A DNA stretch of 64,000 nt from Campylobacter concisus (GTDB lineage Bacteria > Campylobacterota > Campylobacteria > Campylobacterales > Campylobacteraceae), in assembly GCF_003048875.2 (NCBI RefSeq), contig NZ_CP049264.1, positions 868,001 to 932,000 on the forward strand. The letters run 5' to 3'. The notes under the pieces were generated by a model. That model saw only the letters and a list, made by a program, of their open reading frames with translations, ran no database searches and was not told where the DNA came from. Of the stretch, positions 8,181 through 17,223 are shown piece after piece. Position 1 is the stretch's first letter. Each line of letters opens with the position of its first letter. The position numbers were made by a program, and so were the translations under genes.

Positions 8181-10340
8181 ATTTTAAGACATATATTATT
8201 TACTATTTTTGTTTGTTTTTTTATATATTTTGGTATCGCTACGGCTGCTCCGACTGCTGATTTTGTAGGCTTACTTGGACAAAGCCTTGGTGTTTTTAAT
8301 ATTAAATATTTTGGACTTATCGCCTATGTTTATCCATTTTTACTTATCGTTTTAGGCTATTTTGTATATAAAAATTTTAATAAATTTGACTTTGATTTTG
8401 CCCAGTTTCTAGTTGGGATTTTTCTATTTTTTATCGCATTTTTGATGTTTCAAGCGCTAAGTACTTCTGGGGCAAATAGCGGCGTGATAGGTGGCTTTAT
8501 AGTCTCAGCGCTAAAAGAAGTCATCGGCGCTATCGGCACTGCGGTTGCTATACTTATGATATTTATCATCTCACTTGGACTTGCTTTTAGAGAAAATTTT
8601 ATCATCGTTTTAAGAAAGGCTTTCGTAGATAAAGAGCCAAATAGCTATGAAGAAAAAAGCGCAAGCGTAAAAGAGGTAAGGGCAAGGCAGATACCAAAGA
8701 TAGAGCGCAAAAAGCCAAAAGCCGACGAGATAAAAGAAGAAGAGCTTATAGATGCGCAGGTGCTAAATGATGATGAGCCAAATTTAGAGAGCGAGCCAGA
8801 ATTTGAACCAGAGCCAGAGATGGAGCCAGCACAAGAGGGCAGACCTGCAACTATAAGCGGGGTTGAAATTTTAAATGAAGTGGCTGAAAACAAAAAGCTT
8901 CTTGATCAGATAGAGCGCGGCAAGGTCGAAAAGCCAAAAGACTTTGTCTTGCCGCCACTTAAATTTCTAAACGACCCTCCAAAGCGCTCGCACAATATAA
9001 ATGAGGCAGAGATCGACCAACAAATTTCAAATTTGCTCGATAAACTGCGTAAATTTAAGATAGATGGCGACGTGGTGCGAACTTATACTGGCCCTATCGT
9101 TACGACATTTGAGTTTCGTCCAGCCCCGCACATTAAGGTGAGTAAAATTCTCACTTTACAAGATGACCTAGCGATGGCGCTAAAGGCCCAAACTATCCGC
9201 ATCCAAGCGCCGATCCCTGGCAAGGATGTCGTTGGCATAGAGGTGCCAAATCAAAATTTAGAGACGATCTATCTAAAAGAAATTTTAGAAAGCGAAGTCT
9301 TTAAAAACGCGAGCAGTCCGCTAACCATGGCTCTTGGCAAGGATATCGTGGGCGCTCCTTTTGTGACTGACCTTAAAAAGCTCCCACATTTGCTAATCGC
9401 AGGTACAACAGGATCAGGCAAGAGCGTGGGTATAAACGCGATGCTTTTAAGCTTGCTTTATAGAAATAGCCCACAAACTTTGCGCCTAATGATGATCGAT
9501 CCAAAGATGCTTGAGTTTAGCATATATAACGACATCCCACACCTTTTGACGCCGGTCATCACAGAGGCTAAAAAGGCGATCACAGCGCTTTCAAACATGG
9601 TCGCTGAGATGGAGAGAAGATACAAAATAATGAGCCAAACTCGCACAAAAAACATCGAGAGCTACAACGAAAAGATGAAGAGCGAGGGCGGCGAGCAGTT
9701 CCCATACATAGTCGTGATCATCGATGAGCTGGCCGATCTTATGATGACTAGCGGCAAGGACGTGGAGCTTTACATAGGCCGTCTAGCGCAGATGGCAAGG
9801 GCTAGCGGCATACACTTGATAGTGGCGACCCAGCGTCCAAGTGTCGACGTCGTGACTGGCCTTATAAAGGCAAATTTGCCAAGCAGGATAAGCTACAGAG
9901 TAGGGCAGAGGATCGATAGTAAGGTCATCCTTGATCAAATGGGAGCTGAGAGCTTGCTAGGGCGAGGAGATATGCTATTTACACCTCCTGGAAGCCCTGG
10001 TGTGATCAGGCTGCATGCGCCATTTGCGAGCGAAAAAGAGATCGAAACAATTGTAAATTTCTTAAAAGAGCAGCAAGATGTGATCTACGATGAGAAATTT
10101 CTAGCAGAAGAGGGCTCTAGCGCAGGCTCGGCTACTGGTGCGCTAGGCGAAGATGAGCTTGATGAGCTATATGAAGAGGCAAAAGAGATCATCTTAAGCG
10201 AGCAAAAAACATCGATCAGCTACCTACAAAGACGCCTAAAAATAGGCTACAACAAAGCTGCAAATATAATCGAGCAAATGGAGAAAATGGGCGTTTTAAG
10301 CCCTGTAAATGCAAAGGGCCAAAGAGAAATTTTGGTCTAA
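8181..10340 (+). CDS. ftsK: DNA translocase FtsK/SpoIIIE, probable AUU start
   Basis: A cell-division DNA pump that clears chromosome ends at the septum. The frame is open from 8157 with no ATG, GTG or TTG until 8442, yet the stretch 8181-8441 encodes three of the four N-terminal membrane helices expected of FtsK (HILFTIFVCFFIYFGIA; YFGLIAYVYPFLLIVLGYFV; FLVGIFLFFIAFLMF), the fourth being VIGAIGTAVAILMIFIISLG. AAAAGGA at 8168-8174 sits 6 bases before ATT at 8181, so AUU is the likely start (719 residues). Then come an acidic linker, the motor with Walker A AGTTGSGKS (about 407), Walker B YIVVIIDELADL, the ATQRPSVDV motif, and a C-terminal gamma winged helix for KOPS-type sites. If AUU is wrong, a shorter protein from 8442 would lack three helices. 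Confidence 0.9.
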   Translation: MLRHILFTIFVCFFIYFGIATAAPTADFVGLLGQSLGVFNIKYFGLIAYVYPFLLIVLGYFVYKNFNKFDFDFAQFLVGIFLFFIAFLMFQALSTSGANSGVIGGFIVSALKEVIGAIGTAVAILMIFIISLGLAFRENFIIVLRKAFVDKEPNSYEEKSASVKEVRARQIPKIERKKPKADEIKEEELIDAQVLNDDEPNLESEPEFEPEPEMEPAQEGRPATISGVEILNEVAENKKLLDQIERGKVEKPKDFVLPPLKFLNDPPKRSHNINEAEIDQQISNLLDKLRKFKIDGDVVRTYTGPIVTTFEFRPAPHIKVSKILTLQDDLAMALKAQTIRIQAPIPGKDVVGIEVPNQNLETIYLKEILESEVFKNASSPLTMALGKDIVGAPFVTDLKKLPHLLIAGTTGSGKSVGINAMLLSLLYRNSPQTLRLMMIDPKMLEFSIYNDIPHLLTPVITEAKKAITALSNMVAEMERRYKIMSQTRTKNIESYNEKMKSEGGEQFPYIVVIIDELADLMMTSGKDVELYIGRLAQMARASGIHLIVATQRPSVDVVTGLIKANLPSRISYRVGQRIDSKVILDQMGAESLLGRGDMLFTPPGSPGVIRLHAPFASEKEIETIVNFLKEQQDVIYDEKFLAEEGSSAGSATGALGEDELDELYEEAKEIILSEQKTSISYLQRRLKIGYNKAANIIEQMEKMGVLSPVNAKGQREILV

Positions 10341-10373
10341 ATTTATAAGCAATGTAAAGATAAAGGAATAAAA

Positions 10374-11372
10374 ATGTTTAAATTTGGAGTTCTCGTTTGT
10401 ATTTCTTTTTTAATGCTAAATTTTACCTTTGCTCAAGATATCAATACGAGTAATGTAGAGAAAAACTCAACATCTATGCTAAAAACTCTAAAACAGATGA
10501 GCATACCTTTTTCTGGCGATGAGTATGAGATAGAGAATTTATCCAAGTTAGATGATAAGATGTTAGCGGTAGTGCAAGCATCATTGCCAAAACAAACTGC
10601 ACTATATGATGCCATCAAGGGTGATCTAAATAAAGATGGCATAGAGGATGTAGCTGTGGTAACTCAAGAAACATTTAAGGATAAATTTATGCCGTTTAGT
10701 GAAGGTTGCGACGAGAGCACTAAAGATGATAAATGGTGTCAAATAGTAAATAAAAATCGTCGTGGTGTCGTGATCTTGCTCTCAAATGGTGATAAATATG
10801 AGGCTGTAGTAACTAAGAGAGATATCTTTGAGAGCCCAAATGAAGATGGTGGAGCTTATTTTCCACCAGAGCTTGTAGTAGAGATAAAAAATAGCGAACT
10901 AAAATTTTTCTATAGTTATGGTAAGTACGGATACTGGGAATATGTTTTTGCGCTAGATGGAAAAGATTTTAGGCTTGTAAAGTATTTTAGTAGTGTTAAT
11001 AATGGTCCTATGTCAGAGTATATAGTGCAAATGGACTTTGTAAATCATAGGCTAGATAAAAGTGTAAATTTGCTATACCAGGGCAATAAAGAGTATAAGA
11101 GATACGAAGAGTGTATAGAAAAGTATAAATCTTTAAATGATGCGCAAGAAGATGATGGTTATGATGGAGTATTTATTAGAAAAACTTACGAGCTAAAAAC
11201 ACAAGAAATTCTACTCTCGAAAGTTAAAAAGGTTGATTATATAGATGGTCGTTGGCTGGATGATTTGCAAAATTCAAAAGAGTTAGAAAAAATTTTGAAG
11301 ATTGATTTTTGGAGTGAATATCCAGGCGATAATGAAAATGAACTTGTTAGATGTGTCGCTGATAAGATATAA
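10374..11372 (+). CDS. exported orphan protein with a calcium-loop-like motif
   Basis: A 332-residue protein with a clear signal peptide (MFKFGVLVCISFLMLNFTFA, cut before QDIN). Not recognised as a named family. DAIKGDLNKDGIEDVAVV (about 78-95) is the Asp-rich loop of FG-GAP or dockerin/EF-hand repeats, suggesting a bound calcium. Four cysteines or more are spread through it, including the pair C-DESTKDDKW-C, so periplasmic disulfides are likely. It starts 33 bases after ftsK with its own ribosome site (AAAGGAAT) and may be read through from it, though no functional link is evident. It lies next to the integrase relic, so it could belong to an acquired strip; base use looks like the neighbours. 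Confidence 0.75.
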   Translation: MFKFGVLVCISFLMLNFTFAQDINTSNVEKNSTSMLKTLKQMSIPFSGDEYEIENLSKLDDKMLAVVQASLPKQTALYDAIKGDLNKDGIEDVAVVTQETFKDKFMPFSEGCDESTKDDKWCQIVNKNRRGVVILLSNGDKYEAVVTKRDIFESPNEDGGAYFPPELVVEIKNSELKFFYSYGKYGYWEYVFALDGKDFRLVKYFSSVNNGPMSEYIVQMDFVNHRLDKSVNLLYQGNKEYKRYEECIEKYKSLNDAQEDDGYDGVFIRKTYELKTQEILLSKVKKVDYIDGRWLDDLQNSKELEKILKIDFWSEYPGDNENELVRCVADKI

Positions 11373-11618
11373 AAGCCTTGTGCTGATTTAAATTTTTCTA
11401 CTAAATTTAATTGATGATAAAAGTTTGTAAATTAAAGCCATTGTTAAAAATTTAAAAATAAATTTTAAAAATAGCTAAAAACATAATCAAAAATATTTAA
11501 ACTCTTTATGAAACAAATTCGCATAATGTGCTAATTGATACCTAAAAGAAGCTATATCATAACTACAAAAAAGCAATGCTCTTGATGTTAACGAAATAAA
11601 TTTGATGCCTTAAATTAA

Positions 11619-11915
11619 CTTTATTATAGATACAAAGACTTACCACTTGATAAGTGTTCTATAACCCACCTAAATCACGATACAGCAAATCGTATGTGGT
11701 GGGCTGTGAGAAACCATCTTGGATATTTAGGGACTAGCAACACTCACGGACTTTACGTATTACGCCATACAGTGGCTTCTAGGTTAGTGAGTTTGAAGGG
11801 ATTTAATGCTCATAAACTGATGGCTTTTATGGGTCACACAGATATTAAAAGTAGCCTACATTACGTGCATCTAAATGTTGATGATATACGTGATGGTGTG
11901 GGAGTTGGTGTTTAG
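11619..11915 (+). pseudogene. tyrosine recombinase (integrase) C-terminal remnant
   Basis: The open stretch from 11619 encodes the C-terminal catalytic part only: YKDLPLDK, then VLRHTVASRLV, KLMAFMGHTDIKSS and LHYVHLN, which are the R-H-T box, the GH box and the terminal tyrosine of phage-type integrases. There is no start codon at the break, and the N-terminal DNA-binding and first Arg regions are missing. A stop at 11616 cuts the frame; another frame just upstream (11575-11613) reads NALDVNEINLMP, which looks like an integrase strand out of frame. It points at the 3' end of tRNA-fMet 28 bases away, the classic position of an integrase beside its attachment tRNA. Non-functional. Confidence 0.8.
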
Positions 11916-11943
11916 TTAAAAGGTGGTAAAAGTCCTTGGTATT

Positions 11944-12018
<75 letters not shown>

Positions 12019-12045
12019 ATAAGAGTTGTTTGGGATTTTTAAAAG

Positions 12046-12120
12046 TGGATGGGGTAAGAGGATTCGAACCTCTGAATGACTGGACCAAAACCAGTTGCCT
12101 TACCGCTTGGCGATACCCCA
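12046..12120 (-). tRNA. tRNA-Gln(UUG)
   Basis: A 75-base cloverleaf on the minus strand: acceptor TGGGGTA/TACCCCA, anticodon loop TTTTGGT, T-loop GTTCGAATCC and encoded CCA. It is 27 bases ahead of tRNA-fMet and transcribed with it. Confidence 0.95.
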
Positions 12121-12138
12121 ATGTTTTTAAGAGTTGTA

Positions 12139-12167
12139 ATTATATAGACTTTAATGCCATTTGTCAA
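12139..12167 (-). promoter_or_regulatory. consensus sigma-70 promoter of the tRNA-Gln/tRNA-fMet unit
   Basis: On the minus strand TTGACA (12167-12162), a 17-base spacer and TATAAT (12144-12139) are all perfect. The -10 lies about 19 bases before the tRNA-Gln 5' end. Confidence 0.9.
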
Positions 12168-12273
12168 GCTTTTTTAAAAAAATATGTAAATTTATTTTAT
12201 TTTTCAAAGTAGCTCTTTTAAAATTTAAAAATAAACAAAATACTTTTATAGTATATAAAATTTAATTATAGCT

Positions 12274-12305
12274 TTTAAAACCCATGCGAAAATTTACATG
12301 GGTTT
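12274..12305 (-). terminator. intrinsic terminator after yqeY
   Basis: On the minus strand AAACCCATG-taaattttcg-CATGGGTTT, a perfect 9-bp stem, runs into TTTT. It begins 9 bases past the yqeY stop. Confidence 0.65.
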
Positions 12306-12313
12306 ATCTAGTT

Positions 12314-12745
12314 TTATGCCAAAAGTTCTTTTGCGATCATACTTATGCGTTTTGCTTCAGCACTCGCTCCGATCTCATCTTTTGCCATTTTCATCACAGC
12401 GCCTAAATTTTTACCAACCTTTTCAATGATACTTTTTATCTTCTCTTTTAGTTCATCATCACTTAGCTGAGCTGGTAGATATGCCTTGATCAGCTCGATC
12501 TCGCTCTGCTCTTTTTTGGCTAGGTCCTCTCTTGCTCCCTTTAGATAGAGCTCAACCGAGTCAGCTCTCTTTTTGATCTCTTTTTGAAGTAGTGGGAGCA
12601 CGACCTCGTCGGTCATCTCGATCCTTTGATCGACTTCGACCTGCTTAAGTGCTGCATTTAGCGTCCTTAAAGTGTCTCTTTTAAACTCATCTTTTGCTTT
12701 CATAGCCTCTTTTATGTCGGCTAAAATTTGCTCTCTTATGCCCAT
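12314..12745 (-). CDS. yqeY: GatB/YqeY-domain protein
   Basis: A 143-residue helical cytoplasmic protein that matches the whole YqeY family: N-terminal REQILADIKEAMKAKDEFKR, LRTLNAALKQVEVDQR, and the C-terminal tail KVGKNLGAVMKMAKDEIG with the small helical domain shared with GatB. GatB is the tRNA-binding subunit of the amidotransferase that makes Gln-tRNA and Asn-tRNA; stand-alone YqeY may bind tRNA but its function is not settled. It lies 30 bases after the ppx gene in the same direction, probably one transcript ending at the hairpin near 12290. Confidence 0.9.
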   Translation of the reverse strand: MGIREQILADIKEAMKAKDEFKRDTLRTLNAALKQVEVDQRIEMTDEVVLPLLQKEIKKRADSVELYLKGAREDLAKKEQSEIELIKAYLPAQLSDDELKEKIKSIIEKVGKNLGAVMKMAKDEIGASAEAKRISMIAKELLA

Positions 12746-12775
12746 TTTCTCTCCTTTAAATTTTTGAAATAATAA

Positions 12776-13678
12776 CTAAAATTTTGTGATAATTTCTTGA
12801 AATATGCCTTTTAAATAAGCCGCCCCAACGCCCTCTCTAAGCCCATCGTCTATTACTATAAATTTCGCTTCTTGCCCGTTTAGTAGCTCCTCTAAAAGCA
12901 GTGTCCCAGCGATGAGCGGATACTTTCTACTTCTTCCAACCGCCACGTCAGCGCTTTTGTCATCCATCTTTAAAAGCTCATTTACAAACCAAGCAAGATC
13001 ATCATTTTTAAGCTCATATCCACTCACTTTTTTTGGATCGTAGCTCTCGTAGTTTAGCCCAAGCTTTAGTGTTGTGATAGTGGTCGGCACTCCAGAAGTT
13101 AGTACGATAAGTCTGTTGTCAAGACTTGTTAAAAATTCCCTTGCCTCTTTTGTATAAATTTTTGCATTTTCTCGTATCAGATCAAGCGTCTTAAACCTCT
13201 CGTAAAAGGTGATGATGCCAAATTTAAAGCTTATAAATTTTCCATCTTCGCCTATCTCTGAGCTTGCACCGCCGATGTCGATGATGCTAAATTTATCATT
13301 TATGCCAAGCTTTCTTAAGGCATTTTGCACGCCTAAAAATGTAAGTTTTGCTTCAGCTTGTCCGTCAATGATATGAAAATTTATGCCAAATTTCTCTCTT
13401 ATCTCGCTAAAAATTTCTTCGCTATTTGATGCCACTCTAAAAGCCTCAGTTGCGACTGCCACGCACTTAAATTTAGTAAAGTCAAATTTGCTTTTAGCCT
13501 CCGCTATCGCTTCAAAAAGCCTATTTTTAGCCTCAAAGCCTATCTTGCCACTTTCGTTTAAGCCCCTTGCAGCTCCAACTATCTTTTCATAAATTTGCTC
13601 ATTAGTAAAGTCATTTTGCTCTTTTTTTATAAGTGCCACGCGAAAGGTGTTTGAGCCAAGATCGATCGCTATAACCAA
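12776..13678 (-). CDS. ppx: Ppx/GppA-family phosphatase
   Basis: A 300-residue member of the actin-like-fold exopolyphosphatase / pppGpp phosphatase family. Phosphate-binding loops are visible at IAIDLGSNTFRVALI (N-terminus) and SIIDIGGASSEIG (about 135-147), with VLTSGVPTTITTLKLG as the later conserved strand. It lacks the C-terminal HD-like extension of the 500-residue E. coli enzymes, as do other short members. It could hydrolyse polyphosphate or pppGpp; sequence alone does not decide. The start is TTG at 13678, chosen because AAGGA lies 7 bases before it. It is divergent from the Pit phosphate transporter gene, which fits phosphate metabolism. Confidence 0.88.
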   Translation of the reverse strand: MVIAIDLGSNTFRVALIKKEQNDFTNEQIYEKIVGAARGLNESGKIGFEAKNRLFEAIAEAKSKFDFTKFKCVAVATEAFRVASNSEEIFSEIREKFGINFHIIDGQAEAKLTFLGVQNALRKLGINDKFSIIDIGGASSEIGEDGKFISFKFGIITFYERFKTLDLIRENAKIYTKEAREFLTSLDNRLIVLTSGVPTTITTLKLGLNYESYDPKKVSGYELKNDDLAWFVNELLKMDDKSADVAVGRSRKYPLIAGTLLLEELLNGQEAKFIVIDDGLREGVGAAYLKGIFQEIITKF

Positions 13679-13772
13679 AATTTATCCTTAATATTTTTGC
13701 CAAATTCTAACATATGATAATTTAGTATCATTTAAAGTGAGAAAATTCTAAAAACTTTAATAATTTTCAAGA

Positions 13773-13778
13773 TATAAT
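13773..13778 (+). promoter_or_regulatory. -10 element of the pit gene
   Basis: TATAAT in the 130-base gap between the divergent ppx and pit genes, 31 bases before the pit start. No clear -35 is seen, as is common in Campylobacter. Confidence 0.6.
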
Positions 13779-13808
13779 TTTGCCAAAAACTCTTACAAGG
13801 GGGCTTGA

Positions 13809-15347
13809 TTGCTTCGAGATAACTTCTTGGCGTTAGTTATTTTTGCGATTTGCAGCGTTGGATTTTTCGTTTGGGGCTATCAATACATCCCGGCAAATAA
13901 CTACTTTTTATTCTTGATCGCTGGTATGTTTGGTCTTTTTATGGCGTTTAATATCGGTGGAAATGATGTTGCAAACAGCTTTGGCACAAGCGTCGGCGCA
14001 AAAACACTCACACTAAAACAAGCTCTTGTAATCGCCGCCATTTTTGAGCTTAGCGGCGCGATATTTGCAGGATCTGAGGTTACAAATACTATTAGAAACG
14101 AGATCGTGAAATTTCCAAGCGATCTAAACCCGATGAAATTTGTCATCATTATGATCTCAGCCCTTCTAAGCTCAGGTCTTTGGCTATTTTACGCGTCCAA
14201 AAAAGGTCTGCCAGTCTCGACCACTCACTCGATAGTTGGTGGCATCGTTGGCGCAGGACTTGCTATGGGATTTATGATAAAAGACCCTGAGCCATTTAAT
14301 ATGGTCTCTTGGGGCGAGATCGGCAGGATCGCCGTTAGCTGGGTCATCTCGCCACTGCTTGGCGGCGTGATGTCTTACATTATATTTGGCTATGTAAAAA
14401 GCAAAATAATCGAGCCAACACACGAGCTAAAGACAAATTTAAAAGCGCTAAAAGCTGAGAGAAAAGCCTATAAAGAAAGCTTCATAAAAGCGCTTAAAAC
14501 AAAGCCAGCTGAGGAGCAGATAGCCACTCTTTCAAAAATCGCAGTTATCGATGAGGACGAGATCGAAACCACTGAATACAGCGAGTACCGCTCAAAAATT
14601 CGCATCATGAAAGATAGTGAAAAAGAGATAGATACCTTTAAAGCAATGAAAAAGCACATCCCGATCATCGCTGGATTTGCTGCAATGGTCATCTCATCGA
14701 TGATGCTTTTTAAAGGGCTTGAACACATAAATTTAGCCTTTAGCATCATCCAAACAGTCTGGATCATCTTTGTTATCGGTGCTCTAGCGTATCTTGCAAG
14801 CCTTGCTATCATAAACGTCATGAGCAAAAACGATAGCGAAAAGAGTATCAATAGAATTTTCTCATGGTTTCAAATTTTTACCGCTTCATCTTTTGCATTT
14901 TCACATGGCGCAAACGACATCGCAAATGCCGTTGGACCATTTGCAGCTGTGCTTGACGTGCTAAAAACTGGCTCTATAAACGAAAGCTCACCTATACCAA
15001 GCATCGCAATGGTAACCTTTGGCATCTCGCTTGTCGTTGGACTTTGGTTTTTAGGCAAAGAGGTGATCACTACTATTGGCTCAAAACTAGCTGAAATTTT
15101 ACCTACGACTGGCTTTAGTGCGGAGCTTGCCTCAAGTATCGTCATACTTCTAGCTACAAAGCTTGGCATACCAGTTAGCTCGACGCATATCCTAATAGGC
15201 GCAGTTTTGGGCATTGGCATCGTAAATAAAAATGCAAACTGGAAAATGGTAAGACCTATCATCCTAGCTTGGCTCATCACACTGCCTGCAGCTGCTATCT
15301 CATCGGCTATATTTTATTTCGCCCTTGCTAAATTTCTAGGCGTTTAG
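13809..15347 (+). CDS. pit: inorganic phosphate transporter, Pit family
   Basis: A 512-residue inner-membrane carrier for phosphate coupled to cations. The two PHO-4 signature repeats are visible: FNIGGNDVANSFGTSVGAKTL (about 48-66) and FSHGANDIANAVGP (about 363-376), each followed by a V-S-(T/S)-TH motif (GLPVSTTHSIVGG and GIPVSSTHILIGA). A hydrophilic central loop (about 200-290) separates the halves. The start is TTG at 13809, with a strong AAGGGGG ribosome site 5 bases before; no ATG lies near. Monocistronic with a downstream hairpin. Confidence 0.93.
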   Translation: MLRDNFLALVIFAICSVGFFVWGYQYIPANNYFLFLIAGMFGLFMAFNIGGNDVANSFGTSVGAKTLTLKQALVIAAIFELSGAIFAGSEVTNTIRNEIVKFPSDLNPMKFVIIMISALLSSGLWLFYASKKGLPVSTTHSIVGGIVGAGLAMGFMIKDPEPFNMVSWGEIGRIAVSWVISPLLGGVMSYIIFGYVKSKIIEPTHELKTNLKALKAERKAYKESFIKALKTKPAEEQIATLSKIAVIDEDEIETTEYSEYRSKIRIMKDSEKEIDTFKAMKKHIPIIAGFAAMVISSMMLFKGLEHINLAFSIIQTVWIIFVIGALAYLASLAIINVMSKNDSEKSINRIFSWFQIFTASSFAFSHGANDIANAVGPFAAVLDVLKTGSINESSPIPSIAMVTFGISLVVGLWFLGKEVITTIGSKLAEILPTTGFSAELASSIVILLATKLGIPVSSTHILIGAVLGIGIVNKNANWKMVRPIILAWLITLPAAAISSAIFYFALAKFLGV

Positions 15348-15355
15348 AAAAACAC

Positions 15356-15389
15356 TTTGCTTGTAAATTTAAAATTTGCAAGCAAATTT
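15356..15389 (+). terminator. probable terminator after pit
   Basis: TTTGCTTG and CAAGCAAA form an 8-bp stem that can extend inward through AAATTT pairs, followed by TTT. It starts 9 bases after the pit stop. Confidence 0.55.
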
Positions 15390-15529
15390 CATTTAAACTA
15401 AAATTTCTAATTTCTACGGATAAAAAACTATCAGAAAAATAAAATTTTACTTACATTATTTAATAGATTAATTTATTAAAGATTAATCAATTTAGGCTAA
15501 AATACGACCATTTCAACAAAAGGACAGCT

Positions 15530-16753
15530 ATGAAAAAAGATGTAAAAAAAGTTGTTTTAGCATACTCAGGCGGACTTGACACAAGTATTATTTTAAAGTG
15601 GCTCCAAGACGAATACAAATGCGAAGTAGTCACATTTACAGCTGATATCGGACAAGGCGAAGAGCTAGAGCCTGCACGCAAAAAAGCCCTAGCACTTGGC
15701 GTAAAACCTGAAAATATTTTTATAGAAGACTTAAGAGAAGAATTTGTACGTGACTATGTATTTCCAATGTTTAGAGCAAACGCAGTCTATGAGGGCGAGT
15801 ATCTGCTTGGCACATCAATCGCGCGTCCACTAATAGCAAAACGCCAAAGCGAGATCGCAAGACTTGTTGGTGCTGATGGTGTGAGCCACGGAGCAACAGG
15901 TAAAGGCAACGACCAAGTTCGCTTTGAGCTTGGCTACTACGCACTTGGCGACAACCTAACTATCATCGCTCCATGGCGCGAGTGGGATCTAAACAGCCGC
16001 GAAAAACTTTTGGCATACGCTGAGAAAAACGGTATAGATATCACCAAAAAACCAGGTAAGAGCCCATATTCAATGGATGCAAATTTACTTCACATAAGCT
16101 ATGAGGGTCTAGTGCTTGAAGACCCAAGCCACGCACCAGAAGATGATATGTGGAGATGGACAGTAAGTCCAAAAGATGCTCCAGATAAGAGCGAGATCAT
16201 TGAGATAGGCTATGAAAAAGGCGATCCAGTGAGCATAAACGGCAAAAAGATGAGCCCAGCTGAAATTTTAACCGAGCTAAACCGCCTTGGCGCAAAACAC
16301 GGTATCGGCAGACTTGACATCGTAGAAAACCGCTCAGTTGGTATGAAGAGCCGCGGCTGCTACGAAACTCCTGGCGGCACGATAATGCTAAAAGCTCACA
16401 GAGCGATCGAGAGCATCACGCTTGACCGCGGTGCAGCTCACTTAAAAGATGAGATCATGCCAAAATATGCAGAGTTAATCTACAACGGTTACTGGTGGTC
16501 ACCTGAGCGAAATATGCTCCAAGCTCTCATCGACAAGAGTCAAGAACACGTAAATGGCTCTGTAAAAGTTGAGCTTTATAAAGGCAACGTGACTATCCTT
16601 GGCAGAAGTAGCAAAAATGATAACCTATTTAGCGAGGCATACTGTACATTTGAAGAAGATAGCGTTTATGATCAAAAAGATGCAGCTGGATTTATCAAGC
16701 TAAATGCGCTTCGTTTCATCATCGCACGCAAAAATGGGCGAAAATTTGACTAA
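15530..16753 (+). CDS. argG: argininosuccinate synthase
   Basis: A 407-residue enzyme joining citrulline and aspartate with ATP in arginine synthesis. The N-type ATP pyrophosphatase loop AYSGGLDTS (about 10-18) is intact, as are [13 protein letters not shown] (about 121-133), [16 protein letters not shown] and the C-terminal synthetase region through [18 protein letters not shown]. Length is standard. ATG follows AAAGGACAGCT. It may be co-transcribed with rplI, whose start is 23 bases downstream. Its 180-base upstream gap contains two AGATTAAT copies and a TAAAAT -10-like element. Confidence 0.96.
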   Translation: MKKDVKKVVLAYSGGLDTSIILKWLQDEYKCEVVTFTADIGQGEELEPARKKALALGVKPENIFIEDLREEFVRDYVFPMFRANAVYEGEYLLGTSIARPLIAKRQSEIARLVGADGVSHGATGKGNDQVRFELGYYALGDNLTIIAPWREWDLNSREKLLAYAEKNGIDITKKPGKSPYSMDANLLHISYEGLVLEDPSHAPEDDMWRWTVSPKDAPDKSEIIEIGYEKGDPVSINGKKMSPAEILTELNRLGAKHGIGRLDIVENRSVGMKSRGCYETPGGTIMLKAHRAIESITLDRGAAHLKDEIMPKYAELIYNGYWWSPERNMLQALIDKSQEHVNGSVKVELYKGNVTILGRSSKNDNLFSEAYCTFEEDSVYDQKDAAGFIKLNALRFIIARKNGRKFD

Positions 16754-16776
16754 AAATAAAATTTAAAAGGATAAAA

Positions 16777-17223
16777 ATGAAAGTACTACTAATAAAAGAT
16801 GTAAAGGCGCTTGGCAAAGCTGGCGAGATAAAAGAGGTAAAAGACGGCTATGGCAACAACTTCTTAATCGGCAAAGGCTTTGCAAAAGCAGCCACTCCAG
16901 ATGTCCTTCGTCAATACGAAGCAGCTCAAAAAAGAAAGGCTGAAGAGCTAAAATATGAAATCGCAAATTTAGAAAAACTAAAAGAAGAGCTTGCAAAAGT
17001 GACAGTCGTCGTCAAGAAAACTCTTGGTGCAAATGGCTCGCTTTTTGGTTCAGTTTCAAAAGAGGAGATCGCAGCAGAGCTTGAAAAAACTCACCATTTA
17101 GTAGTCGAGAAAAGAGCGATCGACATGGACACTCACTTAAAAGCAGTTGGTCTTTATGATGTTTCTATAAAGCTTGGACACTCGATAAATGCGACCTTAA
17201 AGGTTGATGTGCAAGGAGAGTAG
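16777..17223 (+). CDS. rplI: 50S ribosomal protein L9
   Basis: A 148-residue ribosomal protein. The N-terminal 23S-binding domain begins MKVLLIKDVKALGKAGEIKEVKDGYGNNFLIGKG, the long connecting helix spans about 45-75 (rich in E, K, A), and the C-terminal domain ends GHSINATLKVDVQGE. It heads the rplI-hslV-hslU-era cluster, and its stop codon touches the hslV ATG. Confidence 0.96.
   Translation: MKVLLIKDVKALGKAGEIKEVKDGYGNNFLIGKGFAKAATPDVLRQYEAAQKRKAEELKYEIANLEKLKEELAKVTVVVKKTLGANGSLFGSVSKEEIAAELEKTHHLVVEKRAIDMDTHLKAVGLYDVSIKLGHSINATLKVDVQGE

Noticed and set aside
8442-8447. TTG-ATG at 8442 as the start of ftsK
   Set aside because: No ribosome site precedes it, and it would remove three membrane helices that are clearly encoded upstream.
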